Below are positions 8,332 to 17,494 of a stretch of DNA of 64,000 nucleotides, in pieces. The stretch is taken from assembly GCA_001464115.1 (NCBI GenBank), contig LNES01000003.1:62001-126000 (forward strand), given 5' to 3'. The translations under genes and the position numbers were made by a program. Within the stretch, counting starts at the first letter, position 1; each line of letters starts with the position of its first letter. This DNA is from Chlamydiae bacterium Ga0074140 (GTDB lineage Bacteria > Chlamydiota > Chlamydiia > Chlamydiales > Rhabdochlamydiaceae). The notes beneath the pieces were generated by a model, which worked only from the letters and a program-made list of their open reading frames with translations, was not told the DNA's origin and ran no database searches.

Positions 8332-9734
8332 CGAAGATTAGATAGATCGATGCTCTCTCGGCCCTTCATCTCTTCAAGGTGGGATCCAAGATCAGCGAGA
8401 TCGTTTAATCCGCGGCCTGTGTAAAGAATCTTGCCTTCCTTGTCCAAGACGAGAACAGTCGGAATCGCGCTAATTCCATAATGTTGAGAGAGCTCGTGCA
8501 CTTTGTCGACATCGACTTTAAAGAAGCGGATCTTGCCGAGAAACTCTTTTGCCCAACTCTGGAAGTAAACACTGAACGTGCGGCAGGGGACGCAGTGAGT
8601 TGAGTAGAAATAGACGAAGAGAGGCCCGCTCTTTTTCTGAATCTCCTCTTGGAGCTGTGCGTGAGAAGCGAGTTGCGTGACGGTTTGTGCGGGAGGAACG
8701 TTTTGAGACTTCTCCTCTTTTTTCACGAGTAGAGGATGGTTCACAAGCCATCTCTGTGCTTGAAGAGCCGCCTTTGCGGCATCTCCTGCTGCGGTTACCG
8801 CCTGTTTAAATTCAGGATCCACGACATCGCCCAGAGCAAAGACCCCTTCAACGGATGTCTGCTGCTGTTTTTTCAAAACGATATAACCGCTTTCATCTAG
8901 CTTCAGCTGGTTTTGAAAGAGGGAGGTATTCGGCTGTGATCCAATGGCCAAGAAGAGAGCGTCAACAGCCAGTTCCTCTTTTTTGCCATCCTTCTTTTGG
9001 ACGAGAAGACGCGAAACCTTCTCACCATCACCTTTGATCTCTTCGATACTTGTGTTGAAGAGAACTTCAACATTCGGTCGAGAAAGGATCTCTTTTTTTC
9101 GAGCCTCTTCAACCGTTTTGAACTTGTCGTGACGAACAAGGATATATACTTTTTTCGCGAGATTAGAGAGGTAGTTTGCGTCACAAAGAGCGCTATCACC
9201 ACCGCCGACAATGGCGATTACTTTGTCTTTGTAAAGAGCCCCATCACAGACAGCGCAGTTGTAAACGCCGCGCGTCCAATACTCTTTTTCTCCCGGCACA
9301 CCCAGCATGTTCGGAACAGCTCCGAGCGCGATGATCACAGCCTGCGCACGGATCTTCATCGGCTCTTTTTGGAACATCTCTTTCGCTGTGATGACAAAGG
9401 GTCTCTTCGAGAAATCTACATTTAGGACCGCCTCAGGACGTAAAATTGCACCATTTGCAAGTGCCTGGGTCTGCATTTTTTCAATGAGCTGAATCCCTGA
9501 GATATCCAGCTCTCCCGGCCAATTTTGAACAGAGTCAGATTGAATGATCGCTCCGCCTAAAACAGGTCCCGTAAATACGATAGGGGTGATCCCAGCTCTT
9601 CCGAGATACGTCGCCGCCGTTAAAGCTCCTACACCACCTCCAAGCACAACAACCGGAACCTCTTCTACACGCGCTTCTCCAGAAGAGAGTTGACAAGTAG
9701 CCAAAGCAAGCAGAGTGCAGAGAAATTTTTTCAT
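8328..9734 (-). CDS. Thioredoxin reductase-thioredoxin fusion with N-terminal signal peptide
   Basis: 468 residues. ATG 9734 (MKKFLCTLLALATC) is preceded by GAGGGG at suitable spacing; an upstream ATG at 9749 is not. Residues 1-20 are a signal peptide. Residues about 28-330 are a TrxB-type flavoprotein: FAD site VVLGGGVGALTAA, redox pair CAVCDG, pyridine-nucleotide site VGGGDSALCDAN, and C-terminal FALGDVVD. Residues about 360-455 are a thioredoxin domain with active site THCVPCRTF and the cis-Pro loop SAIPTVLV. Fusions of this kind are known (for example in Mycobacterium leprae), but an export signal is odd because NADPH is not available in the periplasm. LATC is a weak lipobox. Anchoring in the inner membrane by an uncleaved N-terminus, cytoplasm-facing or not, is possible. 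Confidence 0.87.
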   Translation of the reverse strand: MKKFLCTLLALATCQLSSGEARVEEVPVVVLGGGVGALTAATYLGRAGITPIVFTGPVLGGAIIQSDSVQNWPGELDISGIQLIEKMQTQALANGAILRPEAVLNVDFSKRPFVITAKEMFQKEPMKIRAQAVIIALGAVPNMLGVPGEKEYWTRGVYNCAVCDGALYKDKVIAIVGGGDSALCDANYLSNLAKKVYILVRHDKFKTVEEARKKEILSRPNVEVLFNTSIEEIKGDGEKVSRLLVQKKDGKKEELAVDALFLAIGSQPNTSLFQNQLKLDESGYIVLKKQQQTSVEGVFALGDVVDPEFKQAVTAAGDAAKAALQAQRWLVNHPLLVKKEEKSQNVPPAQTVTQLASHAQLQEEIQKKSGPLFVYFYSTHCVPCRTFSVYFQSWAKEFLGKIRFFKVDVDKVHELSQHYGISAIPTVLVLDKEGKILYTGRGLNDLADLGSHLEEMKGRESIDLSNLR

Positions 9735-9797
9735 AAACGTACCCCTCAAAGAACGTGAAGCGGCAGTTTAACGGATTTTATTAAACTTTGCTAGGTG

Positions 9798-9956
9798 TAC
9801 CGAAATAACTTGAAAAATTGGGCTTTGGCGGCGTCAGCCTTGCCTCAGAATTTTGATTCTCACTCGCGCCTTGCCTATTGGCAATGGTCACTCGCTCCGA
9901 ATCACAATTCTGAGGGGCCTCCTTGCCAAAATCCAATTTTTCAAGTTATTTCGGTA
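9798..9956. repeat. 159-bp palindromic element with perfect 24-bp ends
   Basis: The 24 bases at 9798-9821 (TACCGAAATAACTTGAAAAA...) are the exact reverse complement of 9933-9956. A second paired segment inside (GCCTCAGAATTTTGATTC against GAATCACAATTCTGAGG) extends the fold, so nearly the whole element can form a cruciform. It supplies the last codons and stop of the PAP2 gene at 9941. No ORF is inside. Probably a non-autonomous mobile palindrome. Confidence 0.85.
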
Positions 9957-10558
9957 TACCGAAATTTTAATTTCACATAGACCCACTGAGCCGAGAGAGT
10001 CCCAAGAAGAACACCTGCAAAAACATCGCTCAAGAAGTGTGCGCCTGTTGCGACGCGTGAGAAAGCCATAAATAGCGCGACGGAAAGAAAAGCCGGGCTA
10101 TAACGCGGGAAGTAACAAGCGGAGATCGCTGCTACTGCAGCGATTGTTGTGGAGTGACCGGAGGGAAAAGCCTGATATCCAAAATCCGTTGAAAAGAAGA
10201 AAAAACCATACATCTGATTAGAGAAGAGAAGCTCTGGTCTTGCGCGACTGAAAAATATTTTCAGCAGGTAACAGAGCAGATAAGAAAACGCAATAGCAAC
10301 CGTGAAAACCAGGAAAGGTTGAGCGGTTTTCTGTTTTTTATAGAGTGCAAACAGAACGAAGAAGGCGACCGGCCAGAGGACAAGATGCGGCATCGTTGCA
10401 CAGAGAATCTCTATGATTTTGAACACATTGACCGTGGAAGCGGGGAGGGTACGCGCCCAATCCGCAATCGTCTTGTCGAAAAGAAAAGAGAGCCCGATCA
10501 GTACGAGAAATACCGGAAGAAAAATGCGGATGTGCTTTAGAAAAACGGCCTCTTTCAT
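9941..10558 (-). CDS. PAP2-family membrane phosphatase
   Basis: 205 residues, about six membrane helices. All three acid-phosphatase motifs are present: KIFFSRARPE, FPSGHST, and SRVATGAHFLSD, giving the Lys/Arg, His and Arg/His/Asp catalytic set. Members dephosphorylate lipid phosphates (undecaprenyl diphosphate, phosphatidate, phosphatidylglycerol phosphate, lipid A). The last residues (KFRYTEIT) are encoded by the palindromic element at 9798-9956, so the native C-terminus may have been replaced when the element inserted. Start ATG 10558. Confidence 0.85.
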   Translation of the reverse strand: MKEAVFLKHIRIFLPVFLVLIGLSFLFDKTIADWARTLPASTVNVFKIIEILCATMPHLVLWPVAFFVLFALYKKQKTAQPFLVFTVAIAFSYLLCYLLKIFFSRARPELLFSNQMYGFFFFSTDFGYQAFPSGHSTTIAAVAAISACYFPRYSPAFLSVALFMAFSRVATGAHFLSDVFAGVLLGTLSAQWVYVKLKFRYTEIT

Positions 10559-10679
10559 GATTTTCAGTGAACCCGATTTGGAAAATTCATTGAAGAAAAA
10601 AATTTAGCATGACAATGTGAGGACAAGAGCAAAGAAGAATGTCTAAATGCTCGGACGAAAAACACTTTTAGGAGAACGT

Positions 10680-10895
10680 ATGGCAAAGAAAGCTAGAAAA
10701 CGTGCGACAAAAAAACGCAAAACAAGTGCAAAAAGAAGAACAACTACAAAGAGAAGAAAGACCGTAAAAAGAAAAACTGCGAAGAGAAAACCTGCGAAAA
10801 AGCGCAAAACAGCTCGTCGTCGCAAACCGTCTGCTGCAATGATGAAGAAGAGCGGAACAGGCGGCACAATGGGCGAAGGCTGCGCAAGCTGCTAA
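10680..10895 (+). CDS. Histone H1-like, Lys/Arg-rich DNA-binding protein (Hc2-like)
   Basis: 71 residues. ATG 10680 follows AGGAGA; the longer frame from 10647 lacks a ribosome site. The sequence is built from short KKRKT / KRRTT / KRKTAKRKPAKK units like the repeats of chlamydial Hc2, which condense the nucleoid when reticulate bodies convert to elementary bodies. It is much shorter than C. trachomatis HctB and has an unusual tail (GTGGTMGEGCASC) with two cysteines. A good terminator follows at once. The Hc2 relationship rests on composition, so orthology is uncertain. Confidence 0.75.
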   Translation: MAKKARKRATKKRKTSAKRRTTTKRRKTVKRKTAKRKPAKKRKTARRRKPSAAMMKKSGTGGTMGEGCASC

Positions 10896-11932
10896 GGCTT
10901 TTTTGTTTGAATCGCTTTGAAAAGAGGTGGAAAAATCCACCTCTTTTCTTTTTCAATGCGAATCCTTTTCAGGTATCCCCGTTTGGTGAGTTTGTGAAGT
11001 AGGGACGAAGGGAAGTCTTTCTCTTCAAAGATCGGATGTTCAAACAGCCTTTGGGCGAGTCGTCTTGCTCTCTTTTGCTCGGTCATCTTTTCCATCGCTG
11101 CTCTTAGCTCAAGATATAAGGCGCTAATCCTTTCTGCTTTTTTGCAATTGATCTCACCTTGTTCAATCACTCCCTTAAGAAAAAATGTGATCCACCCTTC
11201 CCAGTCATCCTGTGATGAGATCATATGCAGCTTTGTAAAGTAGAGCACGCGGTGCACATAAAAGAAGTTGCTAAAGAAAAAGAGGGGGTAGGAGAGAAGT
11301 TTTGCTTTGAATAAACGAATCGGAAGAAGAATACGCCCCACACGGCCATTTCCATCCATGAAGGGGTGAATTACTAGAAGTTGGGCAAAGAAAATAGCAA
11401 TTTGAACGAGTTTCTCTTCCTCAGAATAGCGCACTAAGTTTTTCATCAGACCTGGCACATCTGATGCCTTTGGCGGTAAGATGTACGCCTCTTCAATTTT
11501 GCACCCTCGCGGACCCACCCAATTCTGTTTTTTACGAAAGCGACCGATGTTCGTCTTTTGCATCATCGATTTTTGCGATAATAAGGCATGGATTTTGCGG
11601 ATGAGCGCAAGTGAGACCCGTCCATTTTTGCATGTACGCATAGCGAATGTTAGCGCCCGCTCATAATTTTTCACTCTGACTAGGCCTTTAATGTTTTTTC
11701 CAACCGCTTCCGCTTCTAAAAGCTTTCGGAGGGAGATCGAAATGCGCTGAGATCGAAGAGAAGAGAGAGCCTCCTCTTTCAAAAGAATCGAAAAGATCTT
11801 TTCCGGAGACTCAACCGTTCGCAAGATCTCTTCGTATCTGCCGAGAACAAAGTAGGCTTTCGCGAGCCTCTTTTGCAGCTTTTCTAATTTAAGACCGCGA
11901 ATTGGAAGTTTTTCTGCCTTGAGCGGTTTCAT
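10892..11932 (-). CDS. Fic-domain protein (probable AMP transferase)
   Basis: 346 residues. The core motif HPFMDGNGRVGR is complete at residues 189-200 (catalytic His189, Asp192, Asn194, Arg197/200). The N-terminal helical region has the usual Fic_N layout, and the C-terminal 100 residues form a winged-helix-like segment (LLHKLTKRGYLKRI). In class II Fic proteins an inhibitory helix reads S-x3-E-G; here the aligned segment EALSSLRSQRIS (54-65) has Gln62 where the inhibitory Glu should be. Fic enzymes transfer AMP to Ser/Thr/Tyr of target proteins, often as toxins or effectors. The 3' end overlaps the histone-like stop by 4 bases and contains its terminator. Chromosomal self-modification or host targeting cannot be told apart here. 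Confidence 0.85.
   Translation of the reverse strand: MKPLKAEKLPIRGLKLEKLQKRLAKAYFVLGRYEEILRTVESPEKIFSILLKEEALSSLRSQRISISLRKLLEAEAVGKNIKGLVRVKNYERALTFAMRTCKNGRVSLALIRKIHALLSQKSMMQKTNIGRFRKKQNWVGPRGCKIEEAYILPPKASDVPGLMKNLVRYSEEEKLVQIAIFFAQLLVIHPFMDGNGRVGRILLPIRLFKAKLLSYPLFFFSNFFYVHRVLYFTKLHMISSQDDWEGWITFFLKGVIEQGEINCKKAERISALYLELRAAMEKMTEQKRARRLAQRLFEHPIFEEKDFPSSLLHKLTKRGYLKRIRIEKEKRWIFPPLFKAIQTKKP
10919..10953 (+). terminator. Rho-independent terminator of the histone-like gene
   Basis: GAAAAGAGGTGG and CCACCTCTTTTC form a perfect 12-bp stem with a short A-rich loop, followed by TTCTTTTTC. It lies 24 bp after the histone-like stop and inside the 3' coding end of the convergent Fic gene. Confidence 0.75.
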
Positions 11933-11967
11933 AACTTTTTCTATAGCGAAAAGGATTTTCCTCTGCC

Positions 11968-12870
11968 ATGTTAAAGATAGGTATGATTAGACCAAAGACC
12001 CAGCTCTCTTCTGCTCTGATATGCGTTGTGATTGCCTCTTTTTTCACAGCGGCAAGTGCAGCTATTGTAAAATTCACCTCTGCACTGCTTTCTACAGAGC
12101 TTGTCGTATTGGGAAGAATGGTCGTCTCATTCTTACTCCTGTGTGCGTGGATCGAATGGTCCCGAAAAACCACCTGGAAAGAGCAGCTCAAAACAGCAGA
12201 GTGGAAGACCCATCTCATTCGGGGAGCTTCAGGACTGACAACGCTCTTCCTCTACCTTTATTCTATCCGGTTTTTGTCGCTTGCAGACGCCACGCTGCTT
12301 TACAACACGATGCCGATCTTTGTGCCAATTGTGGCCTATATTTGGAGACGCATTCCTATTCCGCATCGAATTTTTTGGGGAATAGGGACCGCTTTTTGTG
12401 GAATCGCTATCGTGCTTGGACCCAGCGAAGGGATCTTTCACATCGCTGCCCTCTATGCCCTCTTGTCGGGGGTTACAGGAGCGATTGCAACGGTCGCTCT
12501 CCGCTTTGCACACTACACAGAACCGATGCCAAGAACGATGTTCTACTACTTTCTCATTGGAACCACAGCGGCTTTTTTATTTTCGCTGACAGATGTTCAT
12601 GCAAATTTCGAGATGCTCGACCTACAGAAGATCGGTTTTCTTGTGATGATTGGAGTATTTGGATTTATTTTTCAGATCCTATTTACGCTTGCAGTCCGCC
12701 ACGCGCCCGCGCGCATGATCAGCCCCTCGTTTTATCTCAGCGTTCTTTTTGCCATGTTATTTGACTGGTGGATCTGGGGAAAAACTCCATCGCTCATGGC
12801 GCTAGGGGGATTTGTGCTTGTGGTACTAGGAGCATTTTTGACGGTCTATCTCTATCCCAAAGAAGAATAA
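11968..12870 (+). CDS. EamA/DMT-family transporter
   Basis: 300 residues, ten hydrophobic helices arranged as two EamA repeats (first half ending GPSEGIFHIAAL, second half ending VLVVLGAFLTVYLYP). Drug/metabolite transporters of this type move small metabolites; chlamydial relatives include S-adenosylmethionine transporters, so that is a candidate substrate, though by analogy only. ATG 11968 is used; ATG 11983 (MIRPKTQ) is a possible alternative. Divergent from the Fic gene with a 35-bp gap. Confidence 0.82.
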   Translation: MLKIGMIRPKTQLSSALICVVIASFFTAASAAIVKFTSALLSTELVVLGRMVVSFLLLCAWIEWSRKTTWKEQLKTAEWKTHLIRGASGLTTLFLYLYSIRFLSLADATLLYNTMPIFVPIVAYIWRRIPIPHRIFWGIGTAFCGIAIVLGPSEGIFHIAALYALLSGVTGAIATVALRFAHYTEPMPRTMFYYFLIGTTAAFLFSLTDVHANFEMLDLQKIGFLVMIGVFGFIFQILFTLAVRHAPARMISPSFYLSVLFAMLFDWWIWGKTPSLMALGGFVLVVLGAFLTVYLYPKEE

Positions 12871-12889
12871 AAGGCCGGGGGACAGTCTC

Positions 12890-14059
12890 TTAACAGCCGG
12901 TGAAGAAGCCTTTGACTTTGCCTAGAAAGCTCTGCTTACGTGGAGAGTTGTTCTCTTTTTCTAGCTTCGCGAAATCTTCGAGGAGTTTTTTCTGTTTATC
13001 AGAGAGACGAACAGGCGTTTCGACGACGATCTTTGCGAGAAGATCTCCATGGCCCTGGCCATGAACGTTGGGAGCTCCTTCGTTTCGTACGCGCAGAACT
13101 TTACCCGACTGTGTTCCTTCAGGAATGGTGATGCGGCATGATTTTCCAAGAGGAGAGGGGATCTCCTTTTTACAGCCAAGGGCGGCCTCTGCAAAACTGA
13201 TGGGAAGTTCGAGCAGAACATCATCGCCTTGACGTTCAAACACTTCATGCGGCTCTACCGTGATGAACACGTAGAGGTCACCCGGAGGACCACCTGCTTC
13301 TCCAGCATCGCCATAGCCCCCCATGCGGAGTCTCATCCCATTGTCGACACCTGCAGGGACCTTAATTGTGATCCGTTGCTTCTCTTTGACGCGGCCTTCA
13401 CCTTCGCAGGTGGGGCATGCTTCTGTAATCACGTCACCGCGGCCATAGCACTGAGGACATGTTGTCGCCATGCTGAAGAAACCGCGCGTTTGATGGACCT
13501 GTCCCGCTCCATTGCAACGCATACACTTTTTGATATGGCTTGGAGAGCGTGCGCCAGTTCCAGAACAGGTGCCACACGTTTGAAAAGTGTTTAATGCCAC
13601 ATCTTTTTCAATTCCGCGCACTGCCTCTTCAAAAGTGATCGTCAGATTCATCTTCTTGCTGGCGCCTGGACGTCCGGTTTCAGCCTCTTCCGACTCAAAT
13701 CCAAACATCGATTCGAAGATTCCGCCCGAGCCACCAGTTGAACCACCGCCACCAAAGGCTCCCATGAAGGTTCGAAGCGCCTCTTCCATCGAGGAGAAAC
13801 CTCCATGGCCGCCTCCACCTCCGCCCATTCCAGCGGCGCCTCTTACGGCGTCAGCGCCAAACTGGTCGTACATCTGGCGTTTCTTTTCATCGCTGAGAAC
13901 TTCGTAGGCTTCTGAAATCTCTTTGAATTTTGCTTCGGCTTTAGGATCACCCTGGTTTTTATCGGGGTGGTATTTGATCGCGTTCTTGCGATACGCCTTT
14001 TTAATCTCTTCCTGAGTGGCACCGCGCGCGACGCCTAATGTTTGGTAGAAGTCTGTCAT
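12890..14059 (-). CDS. dnaJ: Chaperone protein DnaJ
   Basis: 389 residues, full length. J domain at the N-terminus with YHPDKNQ; Gly-rich linker ([12 protein letters not shown], and [11 protein letters not shown]); four zinc-finger repeats [24 protein letters not shown] and CPTCEGEG; then the two beta-barrel substrate domains ([17 protein letters not shown]). It stimulates DnaK ATPase and holds unfolded clients. It is followed by rpsU as in Chlamydia (CT341-CT342). Confidence 0.97.
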   Translation of the reverse strand: MTDFYQTLGVARGATQEEIKKAYRKNAIKYHPDKNQGDPKAEAKFKEISEAYEVLSDEKKRQMYDQFGADAVRGAAGMGGGGGGHGGFSSMEEALRTFMGAFGGGGSTGGSGGIFESMFGFESEEAETGRPGASKKMNLTITFEEAVRGIEKDVALNTFQTCGTCSGTGARSPSHIKKCMRCNGAGQVHQTRGFFSMATTCPQCYGRGDVITEACPTCEGEGRVKEKQRITIKVPAGVDNGMRLRMGGYGDAGEAGGPPGDLYVFITVEPHEVFERQGDDVLLELPISFAEAALGCKKEIPSPLGKSCRITIPEGTQSGKVLRVRNEGAPNVHGQGHGDLLAKIVVETPVRLSDKQKKLLEDFAKLEKENNSPRKQSFLGKVKGFFTGC

Positions 14060-14120
14060 AAGAAATGAATGCTAACACAAACGTCGATTTTTAGCAATCG
14101 CAGCAAGTGATTGCTAAAAA

Positions 14121-14336
14121 TTAAAACTGAGGTTGTTGCTGAGGTCTGTAGGAGAACGGTCTGAGCTTCTTGTATTTCAAAGCAGCTTTAGATTTCGCCC
14201 GGCTCTTGACTGAAGGTTTGTCATAGAAGCGGTGCGCTTTAGCAGCTTTCATTACACCTTCTTTATCAAGTTTTTTCTTAAGGGTGCGGAGGGCCTTATC
14301 GAGAGGCTCGCCTGGGCGAAGTTTAACACTGGTCAT
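14121..14336 (-). CDS. rpsU: 30S ribosomal protein bS21
   Basis: 71 residues. The beginning [20 protein letters not shown] and the central [12 protein letters not shown] are typical of bS21, with a basic then Gln/Pro-rich tail. It lies near the anti-Shine-Dalgarno end of 16S rRNA and aids initiation. It is transcribed with dnaJ just downstream on the same strand, the standard chlamydial order. Confidence 0.95.
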   Translation of the reverse strand: MTSVKLRPGEPLDKALRTLKKKLDKEGVMKAAKAHRFYDKPSVKSRAKSKAALKYKKLRPFSYRPQQQPQF

Positions 14337-14447
14337 GTAAATCGATCCTAGTCGTTTAAAAAAATGTTAATGCCTCCATCCTACTCTATGAAGGCGATAT
14401 TCAGCAACCAAAAATAGCGATTCGCGGAGCAGGATGGAGAAGAAGAT

Positions 14448-14540
14448 CGGGCACGGGCGCGGGCACGAAAGAAAGGGAAAGGGAAAGAAACATCGATTTA
14501 AGGAAGGAAGTTTTTCTTTCGTGCCCGCGTCCGTGCCCGG
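14448..14540. repeat. Inverted repeat of the CGGGCACG family
   Basis: Left arm 14448-14474 (CGGGCACGGGCGCGGGCACG then AAAGAAA) pairs with right arm 14513-14540 with one mismatch around a purine-rich 38-base loop. Arms are very GC-rich in otherwise AT-leaning gaps. The same arm motif recurs in the palindrome at 41368-41469. No coding content. Confidence 0.8.
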
Positions 14541-14551
14541 CCGGTCTTTCT

Positions 14552-14935
14552 TTATCTTTTGCCATAGACGAGTTCAATCGGGGCAAATTCTTTCTTTTCC
14601 CACTGGGCATTAGTGTAGCGTACGAGGGCTTCGAGGTCTTTTGCAAGGGAGGAAGGAAATCCCATGAGAGGGATGTCCGTAGCAAAACTCAATGCTTGCG
14701 CGACTGTCACACCGACACGTGTTCCAGTAAAAGAGCCGGGCCCTACGCAGACGGCTATGTAATCGAGGGGAAGAAGGCTTCCGTCGCTTTGCGTGAGAAG
14801 CTCCTCAACCGAGGGGAGTAAAAGTTTTGAAAGCTCCTTGTTTCCAGGCAAAGAAATGGCTTTCTGTAAAATTTTCTTGTCGGCAAGCGCAATGAATGCT
14901 TCAAGAGAACTTGTATCTATCAGTAGGGCTGTCAT
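14552..14935 (-). CDS. tsaB: TsaB-like tRNA threonylcarbamoyladenosine biosynthesis protein
   Basis: 127 residues. N-terminal LLIDTSSLEAFIAL is the ASKHA phosphate-1 strand and DYIAVCVGPGSFTGTRVG the classic TsaB segment. E. coli TsaB is about 230 residues, so the C-terminal subdomain is missing; a short TsaB is also what Chlamydia has at this locus (CT343). It forms the TsaB-TsaD-TsaE complex for t6A37 in ANN-decoding tRNAs. The C-terminus reads PIELVYGKR and ends next to the palindrome at 14448-14540. Confidence 0.88.
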   Translation of the reverse strand: MTALLIDTSSLEAFIALADKKILQKAISLPGNKELSKLLLPSVEELLTQSDGSLLPLDYIAVCVGPGSFTGTRVGVTVAQALSFATDIPLMGFPSSLAKDLEALVRYTNAQWEKKEFAPIELVYGKR

Positions 14936-15022
14936 GGGAATAAGAATAACAGAGTTTTACTCAGCTTGCGAGATTAAACATTAGATGGTAAGTTTTAAGA
15001 TCTTACCCGGAGAAAAAAGATT

Positions 15023-17494
15023 TTGAAATACGAAGATAAAACCGAAGAGATCCTCGCAGAAGAAGAGTCCCTTGTCGAAAGCGTAAAAGAGTCTCTTAAA
15101 GAGGATCAACGGCAAGAGAAACCTGAAGGGGGATTTCCCAATCAGGCGTTTATCATTCCCCTCACGCGACGTCCCTTCTTTCCAGGGATGGCGGCTCCGC
15201 TTGTCATCGAGACGGGTAGCTATTACGAGATCTTAAAGATTGTTGCAAAGTCCAACCATAAGTGCATGGGTCTCTTTCTCACCAAGAAGGAGGATGTGAA
15301 CATCTACAAGATCGATTACGATGATCTTTACAATGTGGGTGTGCTTGCGCGCATTCTGCGTATTATTCCGATGGAGCAGGGCGGGGCACAGGTTGTACTC
15401 AACATGGAGAAGCGGATCAGTATCCAGAAACCGCTTCGAGGTGGAAAGCATCTCCGCGCACAGATCAAATACCATGAAGACATTCCCGGGAAGCTTTCGA
15501 AAGAACTAAAGGCGTATTCGATCAGCATCATCACAACGATCAAAGAGCTTTTAAAACTCAACCCTCTCTTCAAGGAGGAGCTCCAGATCTTCTTAGGTCA
15601 CTCCGATTTCACAGAGCCGGGCAAGCTCGCCGACTTTGCGGTCGCGCTCACCACAGCCACCCGAGAGGAGCTCCAAGAGGTTCTTGAGACCTATGATTTG
15701 CAGGGGAGAATCGACAAGGCTCTCGTGCTTCTGAAAAAGGAGCTCGACCTCTCAAAACTGCAAAACAGCATCAACCAGAAGATCGAAGCGACAATCTCGA
15801 AAACCCAACGCGAATTCTTCCTGCGCGAACAGCTCAAGACAATTAAAAAAGAGTTGGGTCTCGAAAAGGATGACAAAACGGTCGATGTTGAAAAATTCCA
15901 GGCGCGCCTCAAAAAGCGGCAGGTTCCCACCGATGTGATGACCGTGATCAACGATGAGCTCGAGAAGCTCAATGTGCTTGAAGTGCAGTCGGCCGAGTAT
16001 GCGGTTTGCCGCAACTATCTCGATTGGCTCACAATCGTTCCTTGGGGGATGTATAGCCAAGAGTGTCACGATCTGAAACTCGCAAAGAAGGTGTTAGAAG
16101 AGGACCACTATGGCCTTAGCGACATCAAAGAGCGCATTTTAGAATTCATCAGCGTGGGCAAATTGAGCGGTGGTGTCAAAGGGAGCATCATCTGTCTCGT
16201 TGGCCCTCCAGGTGTTGGTAAAACGAGCATCGGCAAGAGCATTGCGCGCGCATTGAATCGCCAGTTCTACCGCTTCTCGGTAGGAGGCATGCGCGATGAG
16301 GCAGAGATCAAGGGGCATCGTCGCACTTATATCGGCGCAATGCCGGGAAAGCTCATCCAGGCTCTTAAATTTACTCAGGTGATGAATCCGATCATCATGC
16401 TCGATGAGGTGGACAAGATGGGATCGAGCTTCCATGGCGATCCAGCGTCTGCACTTCTAGAGGTGTTGGATCCCGAGCAGAACAAAGACTTTTTGGATCA
16501 CTATCTCGATGTGCGCTGTGATCTTTCGAACGTTCTTTTCATTGTCACAGCAAACGTTCTTGATACTATTCCAGAACCGCTCCGCGATAGGATGGACGTG
16601 CTTAGGCTCTCGGGATATATCCTGGAAGAAAAGGTCGAAATCGCTAAAAAGTATCTTCTGCCCCGCAATCGAAAAGCAATGGGTCTCAAAACAGCCGACG
16701 TAGAGTTTTCTCTAGGGGCGATCAAAGAGATCATCAATGGCTATGCCCGTGAAGCGGGAGTGCGCAATTTAGAGAATAATCTCAAAAAGATCTTACGCAA
16801 AGTCGCTGTCAAAATTGTCAAAGGGCTTCAAAAGAAAAGTAAGCCTGAGGTTGAAACCGCAGAGAAGAGATTTGCGATCTCTGAGAGCAATCTAAAAGAC
16901 TATCTCGGAAAGCCGATCTTCACCTCCGATCGTTTTTATGAGCAGACTCCTGCAGGTGTCTGTATGGGTCTCGCTTGGACATCCCATGGCGGCGCTACGC
17001 TTTACGTTGAAACGGTCAAAATTCCTGCCGAGAAGACAGAGATGAAACTTACGGGTCAGGCGGGCGATGTGATGAAAGAGTCCTCTCAAATTGCCTGGTC
17101 CTATTTGCACAGCAAGAAAGAGAAGTATGCGCCAGGCATTCCTTTCTTCGAGAAGAGCCAGGTACATGTGCATATTCCTGAAGGAGCCACGCCGAAAGAT
17201 GGTCCATCGGCGGGAATCACGATGGTGACCTCCCTCGTCTCCCTTCTAAAAAACCAGCCGGTCCTCGAGAATTTGGGGATGACAGGCGAAGTTACTCTTA
17301 CAGGAAAGGTTTTGGGGATCGGGGGATTAAAAGAGAAGCTGATTGCAGCTCGGCGTTCCAAGGTGAAGGTGCTCGTCTTCCCAAAAGATAACCAGCGCGA
17401 TTACGATGAACTACCCAAATATCTCAAAAAAGGGTTAAAGGTTCATTTTGTAGAGCACTACGATGAGGTCTTCCGTGTCGCGTTCCCTTCCTAG
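15023..17494 (+). CDS. lon: ATP-dependent protease Lon
   Basis: 823 residues. LON substrate domain at the N-terminus (FIIPLTRRPFFPGMAAPLVI), coiled region, AAA+ module with Walker A GPPGVGKTS and Walker B IIMLDEVDKMG, sensor residues, then the protease domain with PKDGPSAGITM (Ser729) and GGLKEKLIAA (Lys772), the Ser-Lys dyad 43 residues apart as in E. coli. The start is a TTG with GGAGA upstream; no better in-frame ATG precedes the LON domain. Degrades misfolded and regulatory proteins. Overlaps the following heptose gene by 32 bases. Confidence 0.97.
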   Translation: MKYEDKTEEILAEEESLVESVKESLKEDQRQEKPEGGFPNQAFIIPLTRRPFFPGMAAPLVIETGSYYEILKIVAKSNHKCMGLFLTKKEDVNIYKIDYDDLYNVGVLARILRIIPMEQGGAQVVLNMEKRISIQKPLRGGKHLRAQIKYHEDIPGKLSKELKAYSISIITTIKELLKLNPLFKEELQIFLGHSDFTEPGKLADFAVALTTATREELQEVLETYDLQGRIDKALVLLKKELDLSKLQNSINQKIEATISKTQREFFLREQLKTIKKELGLEKDDKTVDVEKFQARLKKRQVPTDVMTVINDELEKLNVLEVQSAEYAVCRNYLDWLTIVPWGMYSQECHDLKLAKKVLEEDHYGLSDIKERILEFISVGKLSGGVKGSIICLVGPPGVGKTSIGKSIARALNRQFYRFSVGGMRDEAEIKGHRRTYIGAMPGKLIQALKFTQVMNPIIMLDEVDKMGSSFHGDPASALLEVLDPEQNKDFLDHYLDVRCDLSNVLFIVTANVLDTIPEPLRDRMDVLRLSGYILEEKVEIAKKYLLPRNRKAMGLKTADVEFSLGAIKEIINGYAREAGVRNLENNLKKILRKVAVKIVKGLQKKSKPEVETAEKRFAISESNLKDYLGKPIFTSDRFYEQTPAGVCMGLAWTSHGGATLYVETVKIPAEKTEMKLTGQAGDVMKESSQIAWSYLHSKKEKYAPGIPFFEKSQVHVHIPEGATPKDGPSAGITMVTSLVSLLKNQPVLENLGMTGEVTLTGKVLGIGGLKEKLIAARRSKVKVLVFPKDNQRDYDELPKYLKKGLKVHFVEHYDEVFRVAFPS

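Noticed and set aside
10643-10956. Minus-strand ORFs rich in Phe/Leu/Ser opposite the histone-like gene
   Set aside because: They are the reverse reading of the Lys/Arg repeats; the plus strand has RBS, motif and terminator.
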